DNA of 64,000 nucleotides from Ophioderma brevispina (GCA_023653785.1 JAMKCH010049206.1:18519-82518), one strand, 5' to 3'; shown: positions 46,000 through 58,515, counted from the stretch's first letter. Notes: generated from the letters alone by a model not told the origin. Translations and numbers: made by a program.

Positions 46000-46530
46000 T
46001 CGAAATGGTGACAGGATCCATTTTTTCGAGTAGACATAATAATCATTTCCTAGAGGTATCCAAATTGGAAGGCTAAACTTTCGACACTCTAGCGAATGCA
46101 TCAAGAGGGGAAAAACTAACAAAGTTCATGATGTTTCACCTTACATACACCAGTAAACAAAGGGAGAGAGAACAATTAATAAGAGATGAGTAAAGGATAC
46201 CTAGGTAATTAGGTTCCGGTTCATTGGTTGAGAGGCATTTTGGAGTAGTAAACCAATTCAGGAATTTTCTGCTCCTGTGTCCCTATGGAAGTTGTGAGTG
46301 TTTAGACTTGTGAGTTTCCTTCAGTCCAATTAGTGTCCTGTCGAAATTTTAGTCTTGTCCCAGTCGATGTTATGTTGGTCGTCCACACATTTTCGGCGTT
46401 AGCCGATTTTTGTGAGTGCCCGCCTGAGTCGCGTTCTGGTATTCGTCGTTATCTTTTTCAATGCTCTGCCGGTTTCACCAATGTACCTTTGATCCATGTT
46501 CCAAAAGAATTAGGGATATAACGCCAGGTT
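46000..46530 (-). mobile_element. GIY-YIG endonuclease relic, probably Penelope-like
   Basis: The minus strand contains DQRYIGETGRALKKI, which holds the YIGETGR core of GIY-YIG nucleases, followed across frameshifts by NIDWDKTKI and a KLT-type segment. Endonucleases of this kind form the C-terminal domain of canonical Penelope-like elements. The nearby Penelope-type RT pieces at 47.1 and 48.1 kb are on the opposite strand, so this is a separate copy or an inverted piece. Confidence 0.55.
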
Positions 46531-47040
46531 GGAGTTCCTGGGAACGGGGCTTTAGGGGGGTACTAATTCTTGTCGTAGAGTGTTAGTAGTAGTCTTAAAA
46601 TACAACGTAGACGTAGATTTCTTCGGTTTCGGCTTGGCTCTCCGACCTACAGAATAGCCAAGAGTTTGACCCTACCCCTTACATACTAAACCTTGACGGT
46701 TCAGACAAATGTGTTTGCATGTATATTTTCGCACTGTCTTTGTACGCGCGTGCGTAGGTTGGCGCTTTGAATCAACGCTCACGATTTGATGCGAATAATC
46801 ATTACACACTGACGTCACTGACTCGAGACAGATGGAAGACTATGACTCTGACCTCAAGACTCGGAGAATGCTAGTAGCCTTGATGTAGATCGCTATTCAC
46901 ATTTGTTCTCTTGAAGGAAAGTCATGCCATTGACATACCATGGAACTGTATCAAAGAGACCATGACACTGATTGACCGGACCATCCTCCGCATCGTGACG
47001 TGAAAATGGATGTTGTGAAGATTGTTTGACTAACACGATT
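46531..47040. other. No feature recognised
   Basis: About 500 bases without coding or repeat evidence. Confidence 0.4.
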
Positions 47041-48200
47041 TCATTATTGAAGGCGACCTATTAGGCTATCCCAAAATGATGGGTAATGATGGGGGTCTCT
47101 CGTTTCCCCACAGTGGCTTAATCTGTTTATGGAGACCTTTGAGCAGGAAGCCCTTCTGACTCCACTTAATCCACCGCGCATATGAAAACGTTATGTGGAC
47201 GACACTTTCGGGTATCTATCTATCTAACGGCCGCTTCCGGATGCTGTTCACCATGTAGCGCCCAAATGTCCCTGCCTGTATCAGGCCGGGGACGCGACGG
47301 ACCCCCGCTGGCGTCCGAAGCAACCACATCAATGCAGTCAAAAGGGGCGACGCCCCGTTCGGCACGGCAACCCCAAACGTGACCGTCCGAGACCCTGGCC
47401 AATCGCACGACGAAGCGACGCAAATGCGCACGGCGTTGGCAAACAGAAGTGATAATTGGAGGATATTCATAAATCTGTGCTTTGGTCGTGTGCTCGCGCC
47501 AGGGATATGTTTTGTACTCGCATAAGAAGCCCGGTGTAAGTGCCAGCAAGTCTATCCTGTAGCTCTTCTTCATGTCCAGGTATCAGATCCTATAACGGAT
47601 ACTCTATACACAGGTTATAAAGACTTTCGCTGGGTGAATTGGAGATCAAGATTGCAAATAAGTGGTATAGCTTATTGCAGGATTCCAAGGTTGTCCTTTG
47701 AGTGACGGAAGTCTCTGGCTGTCGGCAACATAGGATCCCAGATACTTGAAGTCTTGACCTCTTTGAGTGTGCTACCATCTGCTGGTTGCAGATAGGTTGA
47801 TGATCGTATTCCTCATTGACAGTCAGATATTTCAGTTTTCTTGGCATTTAGATGTAGGCATTTGTCGGCAGCATTCTCAAGTGATGTTAGTATAGATCTT
47901 GTGCACCACTTATCAGATCAGCTGTTAGAGCTGATCATCTGCGTAGATCCAAGGTCTGTGAGATGCGACCCAGTGTATGAGGCTGGAACGACGGTGTGGT
48001 ATAGAGCGGACCATGTTATCGTCTTCTTGACACCCAACAGTCTCCAAGGATGTCATCAAATTCAATTGGAAGAGGGACCAACGGACAGATCGCATTCCTC
48101 AATGTTTTGGTTAGATGAAACTGACACGACAGTCTATCGCAAGAAGACCCACACCGACAATACATGAATTTGAATTGCTGTGTCTGTGAATCTGATCCAC
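47041..48200 (+). mobile_element. Penelope-like element RT relic, split in two
   Basis: The first part (47114-47218) reads WLNLFMETFEQEALL, then PLNPPRI, a stop, and KRYVDDTFGYL with the YVDD catalytic motif. The second part (about 48015-48170) reads NGQIAFLNVLVR and, one frame over, DETDTTVYRKKTHTDN. LPFLDT-type and VYRKPTHTD motifs normally lie about 70 codons after YVDD in Penelope-like RTs. Here they are about 850 bases away because an antisense LINE lies between. Several stops and frameshifts; inactive. Confidence 0.75.
47219..48012 (-). mobile_element. LINE relic nested inside the Penelope-like element
   Basis: The minus strand gives IYADDQL (YADD core near 47945), then LHLNAKKTEYLTVNEEYDHQ across a frameshift, VKDFKYLGSYVADSQRDF, and a C-terminal region with TYPWREHTTKAQIYEYPPI and RRAHLRRFVVRLARVS. 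This is the usual RT thumb plus WR-H-TN-LY / RR-R-AGH-R tail of LINE polyproteins. It is broken by frameshifts. The two Penelope halves flank it on the other strand. Confidence 0.7.
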
Positions 48201-48379
48201 CATTGCACTTCCGGCCAAAATGTAAATTTTCGGTGAATGCAAGAAGGGTTGGCAATGTTCAATACAAGTGACTTAAAAGGAAAGATGATTCAGCTGACCA
48301 GAATGTCAAGAAGACTGAAGAAAGAAAAACTGAGGGAATAATTTTCCAAAATATTTTTTCTCTAATGTAGGGTATTAAT

Positions 48380-48604
48380 TTAATTTTGCAAAAATTGGCA
48401 TAACCTTATGTCCGGTGGGCGTTCATTTTTTTTGAAGTGTTCCAAAGAGTAGTTAATATGTGGATACGTTATGCGATTATCTTCAAACTTGATGAACAAG
48501 TTGCCAATTAAGACTTCATTATCATCTGAAAGATTGTGTTTTGCCCACTTTAGATACCCTTTTATGAAATATTCTCCATCATTAGATTTTGAATGTTTTG
48601 CCAT
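48380..48604 (-). mobile_element. Possible hAT/ZBED-type transposase-derived fragment
   Basis: The minus frame starts MAKHSKSNDGEYFIKGYLKW. This resembles the AK-K-F-DGEF-IK-C segment of hAT-derived proteins of the FAM200/GTF2IRD2 type. No DDE motifs or BED finger are seen, and the similarity is from memory of the motif only. Confidence 0.3.
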
Positions 48605-49249
48605 AAAGACTACGTATTACAGACAATGTGTATCACTCTATATTTGAAATGGGCTTTGCCAACTATGGAATACATTGTATGGACAAATTGTGGAACAGTT
48701 TATAATTTGAACGTTTTTTTGCCAAACGTATAGGCCTACCCGTCATTACAACGTTGCATCATTTCATAGTTGAAGCTTTGTCAACTATAGAATACCAATA
48801 TAAAAAACCTGAAACGACCAATTTGTAATTGATTTTTTGCCAACTTTAGACTACACTGCATGACCACTACTTTAGGGGAATTTTAGAGGTGAACAAGGTG
48901 CCAACTTCGCAACTACTGTATGAGACAAAGTACATCATCAACATTAATGCTTGTTACCTTACAGTAAACTATAATGTACGTTGTGCATATCTTCACAGTT
49001 AAATGGTCTTCTAACTTAAGACACCCGTTTTGTCAACTTTGCATAATATGAATAGGCGACGCGTGCCAAATTGAGACAAACTCTATTATGATCACTTGTG
49101 CATTGTATTTAACCTGTATGCCAAATACAACTCTCGGACTTTTAGTGTAAAATAAACACTGTATGCTTCAAGAGTTAGAAATTTGGAATATGATACCGCA
49201 TAATAAACCTATAGAAAGACAACAAATGCAATCGTATTGCTCAAGAGTG
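48605..49249. other. No feature recognised
   Basis: AT-rich. Loose recurrence of GCCAACTATAGAATAC-like and TTTGCCAAC motifs (48657, 48787, 48836) hints at a decayed tandem repeat. Confidence 0.35.
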
Positions 49250-49705
49250 AGACATTGATTAATTATAGTGGTGATGGCGGCCATCTTTTGATTTCAACAT
49301 AGGGAAGACTTTAATGTAAAAGAAAGTACAAATTGAATTCACTGACACCAAAAACCCATACAAAGAAAAAGAATTCATGTTATTAGCTGCTTTGAAAAGC
49401 TGAGCTATGCTAAGTATATGTGGTGGTGGCCATCTTGGATTGTAGTATAGGGAATTACCTGTGGTATTTAAAAATAGTACAATTTGAATTTAAGTGACCC
49501 AAAAAACTCCATTACAAAGACACTAGAATCATTATAGACTGCTTAGAAGCTGAGTTATTGCTAATTTTATTGTGGTGGCGGCATCTTGGATATTTCAAAA
49601 TGATCAAAGGGTGCAATTTTGGCACCCCTCAGGTTCAATCAGTAGGTCTTCAGGATGTAGAAACAGCAAAAAAAAAATGTGCGGACGCTTATTTTGGTGT
49701 TTTTG
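49250..49705 (-). repeat. Satellite-like block, right arm (inverse of 43190-43640)
   Basis: GGCGGCCATCTT, GGTGGCCATCTTGGAT and GGCGGCATCTTGGAT occur at about 49268, 49420 and 49572, a spacing near 152. It ends with AGGGTGCAATTTTGGCACCC and GTGCGGACGCT, reverse complements of 43270 and 43196. A tandem array of diverged units; not coding. Confidence 0.65.
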
Positions 49706-49944
49706 GTTCCCAGTATAGTAGACTGAACTTCCCAGGTAGCTACAGAGCTACCGTGGCCGTATACTAATACATAGTGTCGATAACATCACACCACATGCAA
49801 AATGGCTGAGTTTGAACGTATAATGCATTCTGTGCGTCATTATTGTTTAGTGAAATTACCGGAAAGGTTATTAATTCAAATCTTTGTGAGGTTGGTCCTG
49901 CCACATACATGCACAAGGCATACCAAAAAGAAACATAATTGTTC

Positions 49945-52900
49945 AATAGTCCCTTGGTTTGGTGGGTTTCCCCCCGTGTGCATAGAGTGCCCTAAGTTTA
50001 CCTTCACGCATGGATTTAGACCACAGACCTAACAAAAAGTAGAGGGTAGACTTTTGCTACACCGTACGCACTTTTTTTTCACTATAGGGCGTTTTTTTGC
50101 AAAATGGCCGCCAAAATGCCATTTACGATATAATATCCCTAGGCCACTTATGGTTATGGATACCTGACTCCCCCCCTCTGTTTTTATGCCCGCATTGTGT
50201 TGACAGTCCCCTTTATTCTGTCTTGTTTTAGTTTGTCTCTTATTTGTTGTGATGTCAAATGTATATCGTCAGTCACCTTCACCACTCAAATGTATTCTTC
50301 CTTTCCTCATTGAGGGCGCTTTCAAAATGGCCGCCAAATGCGATTTAACACCGTAATAATGGATGTGTTGGGGGGAGTAGTCACATAAAAAGGGGTAAAA
50401 TTGACTCACAGCTTTTTTCAAGTATTTTCCTATAAATTTTGGTTGATGTCATATGTATAGAGTGCTCACTTCTTTACTTAAATGTATTCCTATGATGGCA
50501 CTTATCAAATTGGCTGCCAAATACCAATGTAAGCACCTCATAATAATGTTTTTTTGTTAGCCAAAAATGGGGTGAAATGTCCAGTTTTTTTCAGTGTTTT
50601 GCTATATTTGTGGATGTCAAATGTATAGACCTGGTCACATTCACCACTTAAATGTTGCCTAAGGGAGGGGCGCTTTTTTAAAAGTGCCCGCCAAATGTGA
50701 TTTGACACCTTATAATGATGTTTTAAATTAAAATAGCCAAAAAGGGGTGAAATGGCCCCGTTTTTTAGTGTTTTTTCCCAATTGTTGATTTTCCCCCATT
50801 ATTTGTTGAGTTAATTTCAGTACTAACAAAATTGCGGTTTCATTTTCTCTTTTTCTTTGCAGTTAATTTTATGATGTTAATGTTTTCTAGTTTATGTTTC
50901 AGTTATGGATTAATGATTTATTCAGTAACTATCTTGTTATTGGGTGATATTAAAATCTAAGTGGGCTGATAGGGTTGTGGCACTTAGCCAGCTGCCACCT
51001 CGACGAGCGAAGTGACGATTTCCTGATGGCAGTGAAATAATTGGAAATCGCGCTGTGAGCGTCTCGTAGGAGAGAAAATATCCCATATGACATACGTAGT
51101 GTATATGAAGCCATGTCGAAAGCTGAAGACAAAAATTCTGTAGCACACTTGGGGATTTCGCAGACACAGCTTGGAATTATGTGTGGAAGTCTGCGTCAAC
51201 GCAAATAGGCTTGATATAATCTTTTGATTCTTACAATGACAAATCGGTGAAGGACTCTGAACTAAAACCAACATCAAGGGATGCTTCAATTGAATTATCA
51301 TTCAATCAATCACAGATTCACCCCTTCTGTAGAGATGGACAGGTTCTGAGCATCAAATATTAGCCCATATATGGGTTAAAATGGTCTAGTTTTATAAAGA
51401 TTGGCCAAGCAACTTTTAACAATTTTTAAAAATCTGAGTTTTTTTTTTTTTTTTTTAAACAAAATTCAGAATTATCTGCAGTAAGGCAACTCATCCCATC
51501 CCAGGTAGCACCGTTTTGTAGTTATGGTTCATAAAGACAAACAAAGGAGGAAAATAAGAACGATTGTTACCAACTATCTGCTACAATCATGTGCCATTCA
51601 AATGTAATCCACTGTGAATGCAAATCAAAATCCCAGTAGTAGAGTAATATCGCAAATACATCAGTAAACGAAAACAGACTATGATCAGTTGTGGATCTGG
51701 CATTCAATGATTGCCTGCACATCATGATGAGGGGGGGGGGGGGGAATGATACGAACATCAAGCCTCTTTCTATATCTAAGTTAAGCTCAGGAACCTCAAT
51801 TACTTGAACTACCAAAGGAAGAGAAGCATGGTATCATCCGCTCTCCTGACATGAAACTTGGGGAAAAAGGGGGAATGTTTTTATCGTAAGGTGATGTTTT
51901 GGGCTTCTTTTTTTTTGAGATTACTGATGGAGTGAAGTGTCTGGATTTTCTCCTTGTTACTATTGATGCCCAGAACCTGTCCATCTCGACGGAAGGGGTG
52001 TATCTCATTGATTGTCCCTTCGTCGATTTGTTATTGTAAGAATCAAAGACTGTTTTTCAGCTGATGCAGCTTCCACAACATATTCTAAAGCGATGCTGTC
52101 ACTGTGAAATCCCCAAAAGTCTGCAAAGTTTGGTCTTCAGCTTTAGACATTGCCATCATGTCCACTATGCATGTCGTGTGGAAATCCTTCTCTCCCCTAT
52201 GAGACGCTTACAGTGGCGATTCCAATATTACTATATTGCCAATAAGGGAAATCGTCACAATCATTTCGCTTTGTCGAGGTTGCAGCTGGCTAAGCGCACA
52301 CAACCCTGTCATCACTTAGATTGGGTAATATCATCCAATTAATACCATTGTACTGGATAACTCATCCAATCAAATTAACTAGAAAAATCATCAATATCAA
52401 TAAAAATAACTGTAAGAAAAAAGAGAAAATAAAACGCAATTATGTTATAACTGAATAAAGTAACTCAACAAATAACGGAGGAAACAAAATCAACAAATAG
52501 GGAACACTGACAAACTGGGCCATCTCATTTTTTTTGCTATAATAACGTGTATATACGGTATTAATCTCATCGGCATGCCATTTTTGAAAAGTGTCCTCCA
52601 TTAGGAATACATTTAAGTGGTGAATGTGACCGCGCTATACTTTGGCATCCACAAATATGGGAAAACACTGAAAAACTGGGTGATTTCACCCCAATTTTTT
52701 TGGCTAGTATAACATTGTTATGAGGGGCTAAATTGCATTTGGCAGCCATTTGAAAAGCACTTCCATTACGAATACATTTAGATTGAATTACCGCTTTAAT
52801 ACATATGACATCAACACATATGGAAAACGCTGAAAAGCTGGGTCATTTTGCCCCTTTTTATAGCTATTAAAACATCATTATAAGGTGTTAAATTGCAATT

Positions 52901-53402
52901 TGGTGGCCATTTTGAAAAGCGCCCTCAATGAGGAATACTTTGTGTGGTGAATGTGACTGCTCTTTACATTTATTAACAAATATAACAAAACACTGAAACC
53001 CTGGGCCATTTCACCCATTTTGGCTGGCAAAACATCATTATGAGGAGTTAATTGCCATTTGGCTGCCATTTTTGAAAAGCGCCCTCCAATGAGGAATACA
53101 TTTAGTGTGAGTGTGACCCGCTCTATACCTTTTGAGCATCAACAAATATAGGAAAACACTAACAAAACGACGCATTTCACCCCATATTGTGGGGGGCTAT
53201 GAAAACGTCGTTATAAAATGGCGTTAAATGGCATTTTGGCGGCCCCATTTTGAAACGCCCTCTAGCGAAAAAAAGTGCCTGGTGCAAAAGTCTACCCTCA
53301 CTTTTTTGTTATTGTCTTGATGGTCTAGTCCTGGCTGAGAAGAGTAACTTAGGCACATCTCATTGCACACGGGACCCACCCAGCCAACGGACTACAATAC
53401 AG
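49945..53402. mobile_element. 3.5-kb palindromic element with 1.4-kb arms
   Basis: The left arm 49945-51360 and right arm 51955-53402 are reverse complements across their length. Outer blocks: CCGTGTGCAT-AGAG-TGCC-TAAGTT and GAGGGTAGACTTTTGC. Middle: tandem units with GGCCGCCAAATG-GATTTAACACC about every 165-180 bases (four left at 50105-50690, five right at 52560-53245). Inner: GATGGACAGGTTCTG against CAGAACCTGTCCATC, and CTTAGCCAGCTGC against GCAGCTGGCTAAG. The loop of about 600 bases holds two short minus-strand frames (51567-51815 and 51796-52008) with no family resemblance. Terminal tandem subrepeats in long inverted arms are typical of foldback-type DNA elements. Confidence 0.75.
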
Positions 53403-55340
53403 CTGTGGCAGATTAAAAGTCTGTTAGATAACTGGTGAAGCATATCTCAAGGACATCTATATGATTTGAATGTGGCCTTTGGTGGCAAAGGTTCTAATAT
53501 CTGACCAACAATGATTTTCCTGAATTCATAAGTAAATACTAGGCAAGTACTAGCATTTTACTACGAAGTATAAAAGGTAAAAAGTTGATGCATACCAAAT
53601 CTAGCAAAGAATGCTTTTACTTTACTTGAGTCAAGCAAAATGCTTTTACTTTTACTATTCACTATAAGTGTATTTACTATTTTTTATGCATACGGCCCAT
53701 TTGTATAAATACACTGCATACAGTGCTATCATATCACAATAGTATTATCGCTTTATTCCGTAAAGCTTATTAGTCCAAGGGGTACAGACCAGGTGGACCT
53801 TGTGATACCATATATATAATGGTTTTTCAACTGTTCTTTAGACAGGTTTTCCTGCTGAATCTGAATCCCCCCCGGGGGGGACAAAATTTTTGGGATGCCA
53901 GACGAAACAAATCTTCAGCATTTTCGAAGAAAAGCAAACATTCAAAATGGGGCCACCAAAACACTAAAACTCATATGTTAATTACTCAAAAGTTGTGATT
54001 TTTTTTTTGCTGACCAGTCCCAAAACACCCTTGGGTGACGTCAGTAAAATATGATTCACTAACCACCTAATTAAGAGATTCAATGTGGTCGCCAATACAA
54101 CAAAGCAGCTGGTGTTTATCTACTTTTGACCATAGAATGGTAACTTGTTATATATACCAATGCTTAGCATCAATATATTAATTGAAACGCATTATGAATA
54201 GGCTTTCAACAATTTGATAATCAATAAAATGAAATAAACCATTCAAGATGGCTCCAAAAATGGCAAAATATCATGACTACATATAGCCAAGAGCTGCCAT
54301 GTTTATGTATATCACTATAACTCATTCAGAACAGTTTAAATACATAACATAGTCCCAAGTGATTGATATCTGCAAGATGGCATCCTTGATGGGTTGTCCA
54401 ATATGGCTGTAAGTGTCAGTCAGTAAAGGTCAATAATTCATTCACACTGAAGGCTAACGATATGATTTTGTGTTTTGTAGTTGGATTATCACTTCCTAAA
54501 TCACACAGTGAAGCTATCTTAAGTGTCATGAGTCATTATTCATCATATATCTCCAATATGGATGCCAAGGTGCCCAAAACCTACCAAAAACAAAGAAAAT
54601 ATCTCTCTAGACTTTTAGTGATCGGAATTTTTTTCGCGCTTCGTAAGTTCCATTTCCAGCCATATGGTACCCATCTTGGATAGCACTTACATGTATCGAT
54701 CTCCGATTACCTAATGATGTGTACTTGATCTGATTGGCTTTACAGGTATATAAACAAACATTGCGGTACTAGGCTTGGACCACAGTGCTATCACTTATAG
54801 CAATCTTAGAGTATCGAACACCATCTTGGACCAATCAATGAAGGATTTATATTCACTTTTAAAAAAAATATTGCTTATGGTTTTAATTAATTTCTTGACT
54901 GTCAAACACCAGGATAGATACCACATTACCAACCTGCACTCAAAAGTAGATAACGACCCCAGACACTTTATTGTATAGGCGGCCCCATATTTAATTAATT
55001 GATTAAGTGTAATGTTAATGTATGTTAATTGGTCACAGTGAATGTTTTTAACGAGACTGGGCTGAAAAAAACTTTTGAGTGAACAAGAGATGAATGTTTT
55101 GTGTTTGGTTGGCCATTTTGATTTTTGCACATTTCTACAAAATGCTCAAGTGCTCGTCGGGCATCTATCGGATTCAGAATCAGGAATAAAAAAACCTGGT
55201 CTAGAACCGTTCCGGAAAAACACTTTACTACTATCTACATAAACACACCAACCGGCCCCCCCACCCCCCCCCATTGATATTAGTTATCAACGAGTCTGTA
55301 GCCTGGACTATATGTACGATTCAAAATCATCAATAACCTT
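53403..55340. other. No supported gene
   Basis: A CCCCCCCGGGGGGG palindrome lies at 53867-53880. The plus frame at 54462-54683 (GLSLPKSHSEAILSVMSHYS and so on, then VPKTYQKQRKYLSRLL) loosely recalls the N-terminal LPK-Y-TLL region of some transposon-encoded proteins, but this is too weak to call. AAGATGGC motifs recur around 54245 and 54375. Confidence 0.35.
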
Positions 55341-55412
55341 CCCTCGCTAGTGTATAGTGTAAAGAGCATCGATTTATAATGCAGTATCACAGGTTCGAAT
55401 CCAACCATGGCC
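55341..55412 (+). repeat. tRNA-derived SINE head or tRNA relic, second copy
   Basis: CCCTCGCTAGTGTATAGTG at 55343 (box-A-like) is followed by CAGGTTCGAATCCAACC at 55390, a good box B. Stem pairing is incomplete. The arrangement matches 11088-11160. Confidence 0.6.
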
Positions 55413-56856
55413 TTTTTAAAATAAACGTATTTTCAATCTTATTTTAGAGTAAAGAGAAACATTACCAAGTCCCAGGGTTGGAAATACGCGTGTACAATAC
55501 GTTTAAGGAAACAGTAAAACCAGTTCCATTCTACACTGCTGTATAGCCTGTATGCAGTGTATAGAACAGTTAACATCCCATACGTCACTTTCTTTTGTTG
55601 AACTGTCCAATCAATTGCCTGGCCAATCGTTTGGCCCATAATATTAAAACTCTAAACGATACAATTGCCCAGTGTGTCACAGTCAGGCGACCCTAGTTCA
55701 AGATACCAGGCCACTAACATGTTTACAAAATTGCTGTTAACTGGTTCTATACATTGAGTCAGTTATAAAAGGTACCTGATGAATAGCATCTACCAGTTAT
55801 AACTGGTTCCTGCTATGTGAATTGGGTCAATAGTCTCAAAATAATCGCAGGTTGTATCAGGATCATCAACAATCGACGGGGACTTCACAAAGGTTCACCG
55901 AGGATCACTATTGAATTGATCAATGTTAAGATCAACAAGAGGTTTTCTCTATAGATAGAGAGGCAAAACGCTTACGTAATCTAGACAAATTCACCGTACT
56001 CGCATTGTTTTGCCGAACCACAAAGAAAACCTAGAGTACCAACAATAAGAAGCAATGGCTGCCTCCGCTTCTTCACATTACTGTGGTGCCGCTTTGCAAA
56101 TAATTACACTAATCGGTGTAGTGTAGTGATCACAAATTAATGTATGTGTTAGAGGTGGCCAGTGTAATAAATAGTTTGTACACTGGATCATTGTGCTCAG
56201 ATCAATCTTTTTTCTTATTAATGCAATGCAGCGCTTAGGTGAAAAGATGTATTCATGAGGCGGTTTATTTAAATCAAGGACGACTGACGTGTATTTCATT
56301 CGTTGTGTGGACATAGGTAGGACAAAATTTAACCACCAATAGCACCCAACAACATCCAACAACTGATATTTTTTGGCGGATTGTTGGTCGAATTGAACTT
56401 ATGTGTGTATACAAGCCACCCAAACTGATAATTATTCCGTGCAATATTCAAATGTCAGCGCACCAGGCACGGACGACTGGTTTTTGAATGCCGTTTCACC
56501 CCCCCTGGTTAAGATTGCGAAAAATTCACGTGAGATTTTACAAACATTCACCCGAAAAGGAGAAACATAACAGTTTGTGGTTGCATGATCCGAATACCAC
56601 AAAGGATGGACACGGTAGTTCTAAACAATTCATCATTCAAGCCGAGAAGGTTATTACCCTCGGTCCGAAGCCCCCCCCCAACCTTCAGGTTTTTTTTCCA
56701 CGAGCTTGCTTAAAACCCCCACTTTTTTGGTGACCAAATTATTTAATGTAATTGTCAATTGACATGTTACCGCTCCTTTTAATCCAAAAACAAACATCCA
56801 CCGTGTATAGGTAAGATTACAGGGTGATACCAAGAGTGATGGAATGGGGGGGGGGG
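55413..56856. other. No supported gene
   Basis: It contains the inverted partner (55750-55805) of the repeat at 40640. C-runs at 56671-56679 and a G-run near 56846-56868. The frames are unsupported. Confidence 0.4.
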
Positions 56857-57426
56857 GGGAGGGGGGTGGTAACACCTCCCTCCGGAAGAGAAGTACCAAC
56901 ATGCCTAACACCAAAAACACGGAAACATCACAGACACTTGATTTGGGTATCAATAGATATCATGGTCCATCCTCTTCCATTGATACCAAAACTGAGTACC
57001 AACATGCAGAGCATTACGTCACAATGACGTCATAAAGTTCGCACATTCAGCAAAACTGCCATTTCCATGACACACACATTGAAAAATTAATTTTCGCCAA
57101 AAGGTTAGGACAATAAGAATTTCCATGCGGTTTTTGAGCTCTACTTGATGGAAATGACTATTTTATATAATGACCGCATTTTAGAGTATAATAAGGTTTT
57201 GAAGTACGCTAAAATTGCGAAATATCAATTTTCCACAAAAACCCTATATTCATTATTTTCGTACTTTCCTCACATATGACGTCATGCTGACGTCATATGG
57301 GGATGTTAGTAACTTATTTTTGGTACCAATGAAAAAGAACCCTAAGCTATCCATTGTACCAAATTTACAGGAATCCGGGTGTTCATTAACGAAATCACGG
57401 GGGGGGGTTGTAACCACCCCCCTTCG
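56857..57426. mobile_element. Element with G-rich palindromic ends, copy 2 (inverted)
   Basis: 57250-57426 read in reverse matches 43800-43980 (GGGTTCTTTTTCATTGGTAC, then CATCCCCATATGACGTCA, GCATGACGTCAT and GAATATAGGGT). It ends GGGGGGGGTTGTAACCACCC, then CCCTTCGG; the other end is GGGGGGTGGTAACACCTCCC, then TCCGGAAG. It is shorter than copy 1 (about 570 against 740 bases). Confidence 0.65.
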
Positions 57427-57989
57427 GCAAATTTTTCCAAAAAGGCTCAGGTAGACAGGTTAACTGGTTTTTTTTTTTTTTTCACATTAAAGATTAACAC
57501 TCAGTGTATATTTTATATTTAAGGAGCAACCTTTCCTGAAAAATGCAATTTCGAGGGGGTGGTCTTTTTATTTGAACTTGTACATTGTGTGCTTGTGCTA
57601 CTTGCAGCTGATACGATCCGATACGTACCTTGGTGATCCGTCTGTGAAGGCTATTGTTGAAGTATCTAATGGTTGACTGGGGACGGATTTGTTCAGATTG
57701 GTGGGGACAAGAGCATTCAGATATCATTGTGAAGGACTGGCTACGACGGTACATCGTTGCCTCTCACAATTCCTTTTGAGGGTCCAATCAACGAACTGAA
57801 AGAAATATATTTAAACGTTCATAGCGGATATGAGTGCATGTCTTTGACCAATGTAAAGACGAGAGCACCAAAAGCGCGAATGTACACTATAATGTTGGTG
57901 TCATTTGTCGTAAGTAAAATAAATCATAGTCCAATTAATTAGAGCTGGAGCAAGGACTTGGATCAAACATGTCCCACTACATCTCACTT
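57427..57989. other. No supported gene
   Basis: A T-run at 57466-57481. The plus frame 57757-57942 (LTIPFEGPINELKEIYLNVH and so on) has a coding-like look but no recognised family and no clear splice pair. The minus 86-residue frame opposite is equally open. Confidence 0.35.
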
Positions 57990-58110
57990 GAACCTTTGGT
58001 AGTTAGTAGGGACCTCTACGATCAATAAAAGGTGTTAGTGTTGTCAAATTGTGGTGTCACTTTTCTTTTTCAATAGGGGCCAATTTAAGTTGACACGGGT
58101 CAACACTATC
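57990..58110 (+). repeat. Dispersed repeat, inverted relative to 15295-15410
   Basis: TTTGGTAGTTAGTAGGGACC, GTCAAATTGTGGTGTCACTT and AGGGGCCAATTTAAGTTGAC match the reverse complement of 15300-15400 in order. Confidence 0.6.
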
Positions 58111-58408
58111 AATTACTCCAATCAGGTTGAAGTGTATGCCATATTATCCGTCTAGTCATAAGGATTCAAAAATGTTGGTTTTGTACCATCTATGACCATT
58201 GGTTTAGAGTTATTGGGTAAAATGGCTAAAAGTTTGTACAGGGGTCAAGTCACAAGTTGCTCCAATTTGATAAAAAATGAACAATTGTTCATCTTAGCTT
58301 AATGTGTCAAAAGAAGGATAGGAATAGTTTGTAGCATCTGCAATGCATATTTGTCATGCTATGTGACAAAAGAGGTCATGATATTCTGCTCCTGCTCTAT
58401 ATCTTCTT

Positions 58409-58442
58409 GTATATATATATATATAATATATATATATATATA
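58409..58442 (+). repeat. AT dinucleotide repeat
   Basis: A TA/AT tract of about 34 bases with one phase slip, directly before a tRNA-like sequence. Confidence 0.9.
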
Positions 58443-58515
58443 ACCTGCCGTGGTGACGCATTGCTTACCGCACCCTAGATCCAACGGGAGGTGTGGGTTC
58501 GGTCACTCCAAGCAA
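58443..58515 (+). repeat. tRNA-derived SINE head, different family
   Basis: CCTGCCGTGGTGACGCA, TTGCTTACCGCACCC and ACGGGAGGTGTGGGTTCGGTC resemble the typical tRNA-SINE layout of box A, anticodon-like stem and box B, but the box B is imperfect (GGTTCGGTC). It follows the AT microsatellite directly. Confidence 0.5.

Noticed and set aside
47182..47573. GC-rich overlapping frames as a bacterial-type gene
   Set aside because: The minus reading fits the LINE C-terminal tail; the plus reading is its shadow.
50043..53300. CRISPR array, suggested by regularly spaced GGCCGCCA units
   Set aside because: Units are 150-180 bases, diverged, without unique spacers, in inverted arms of an animal element.
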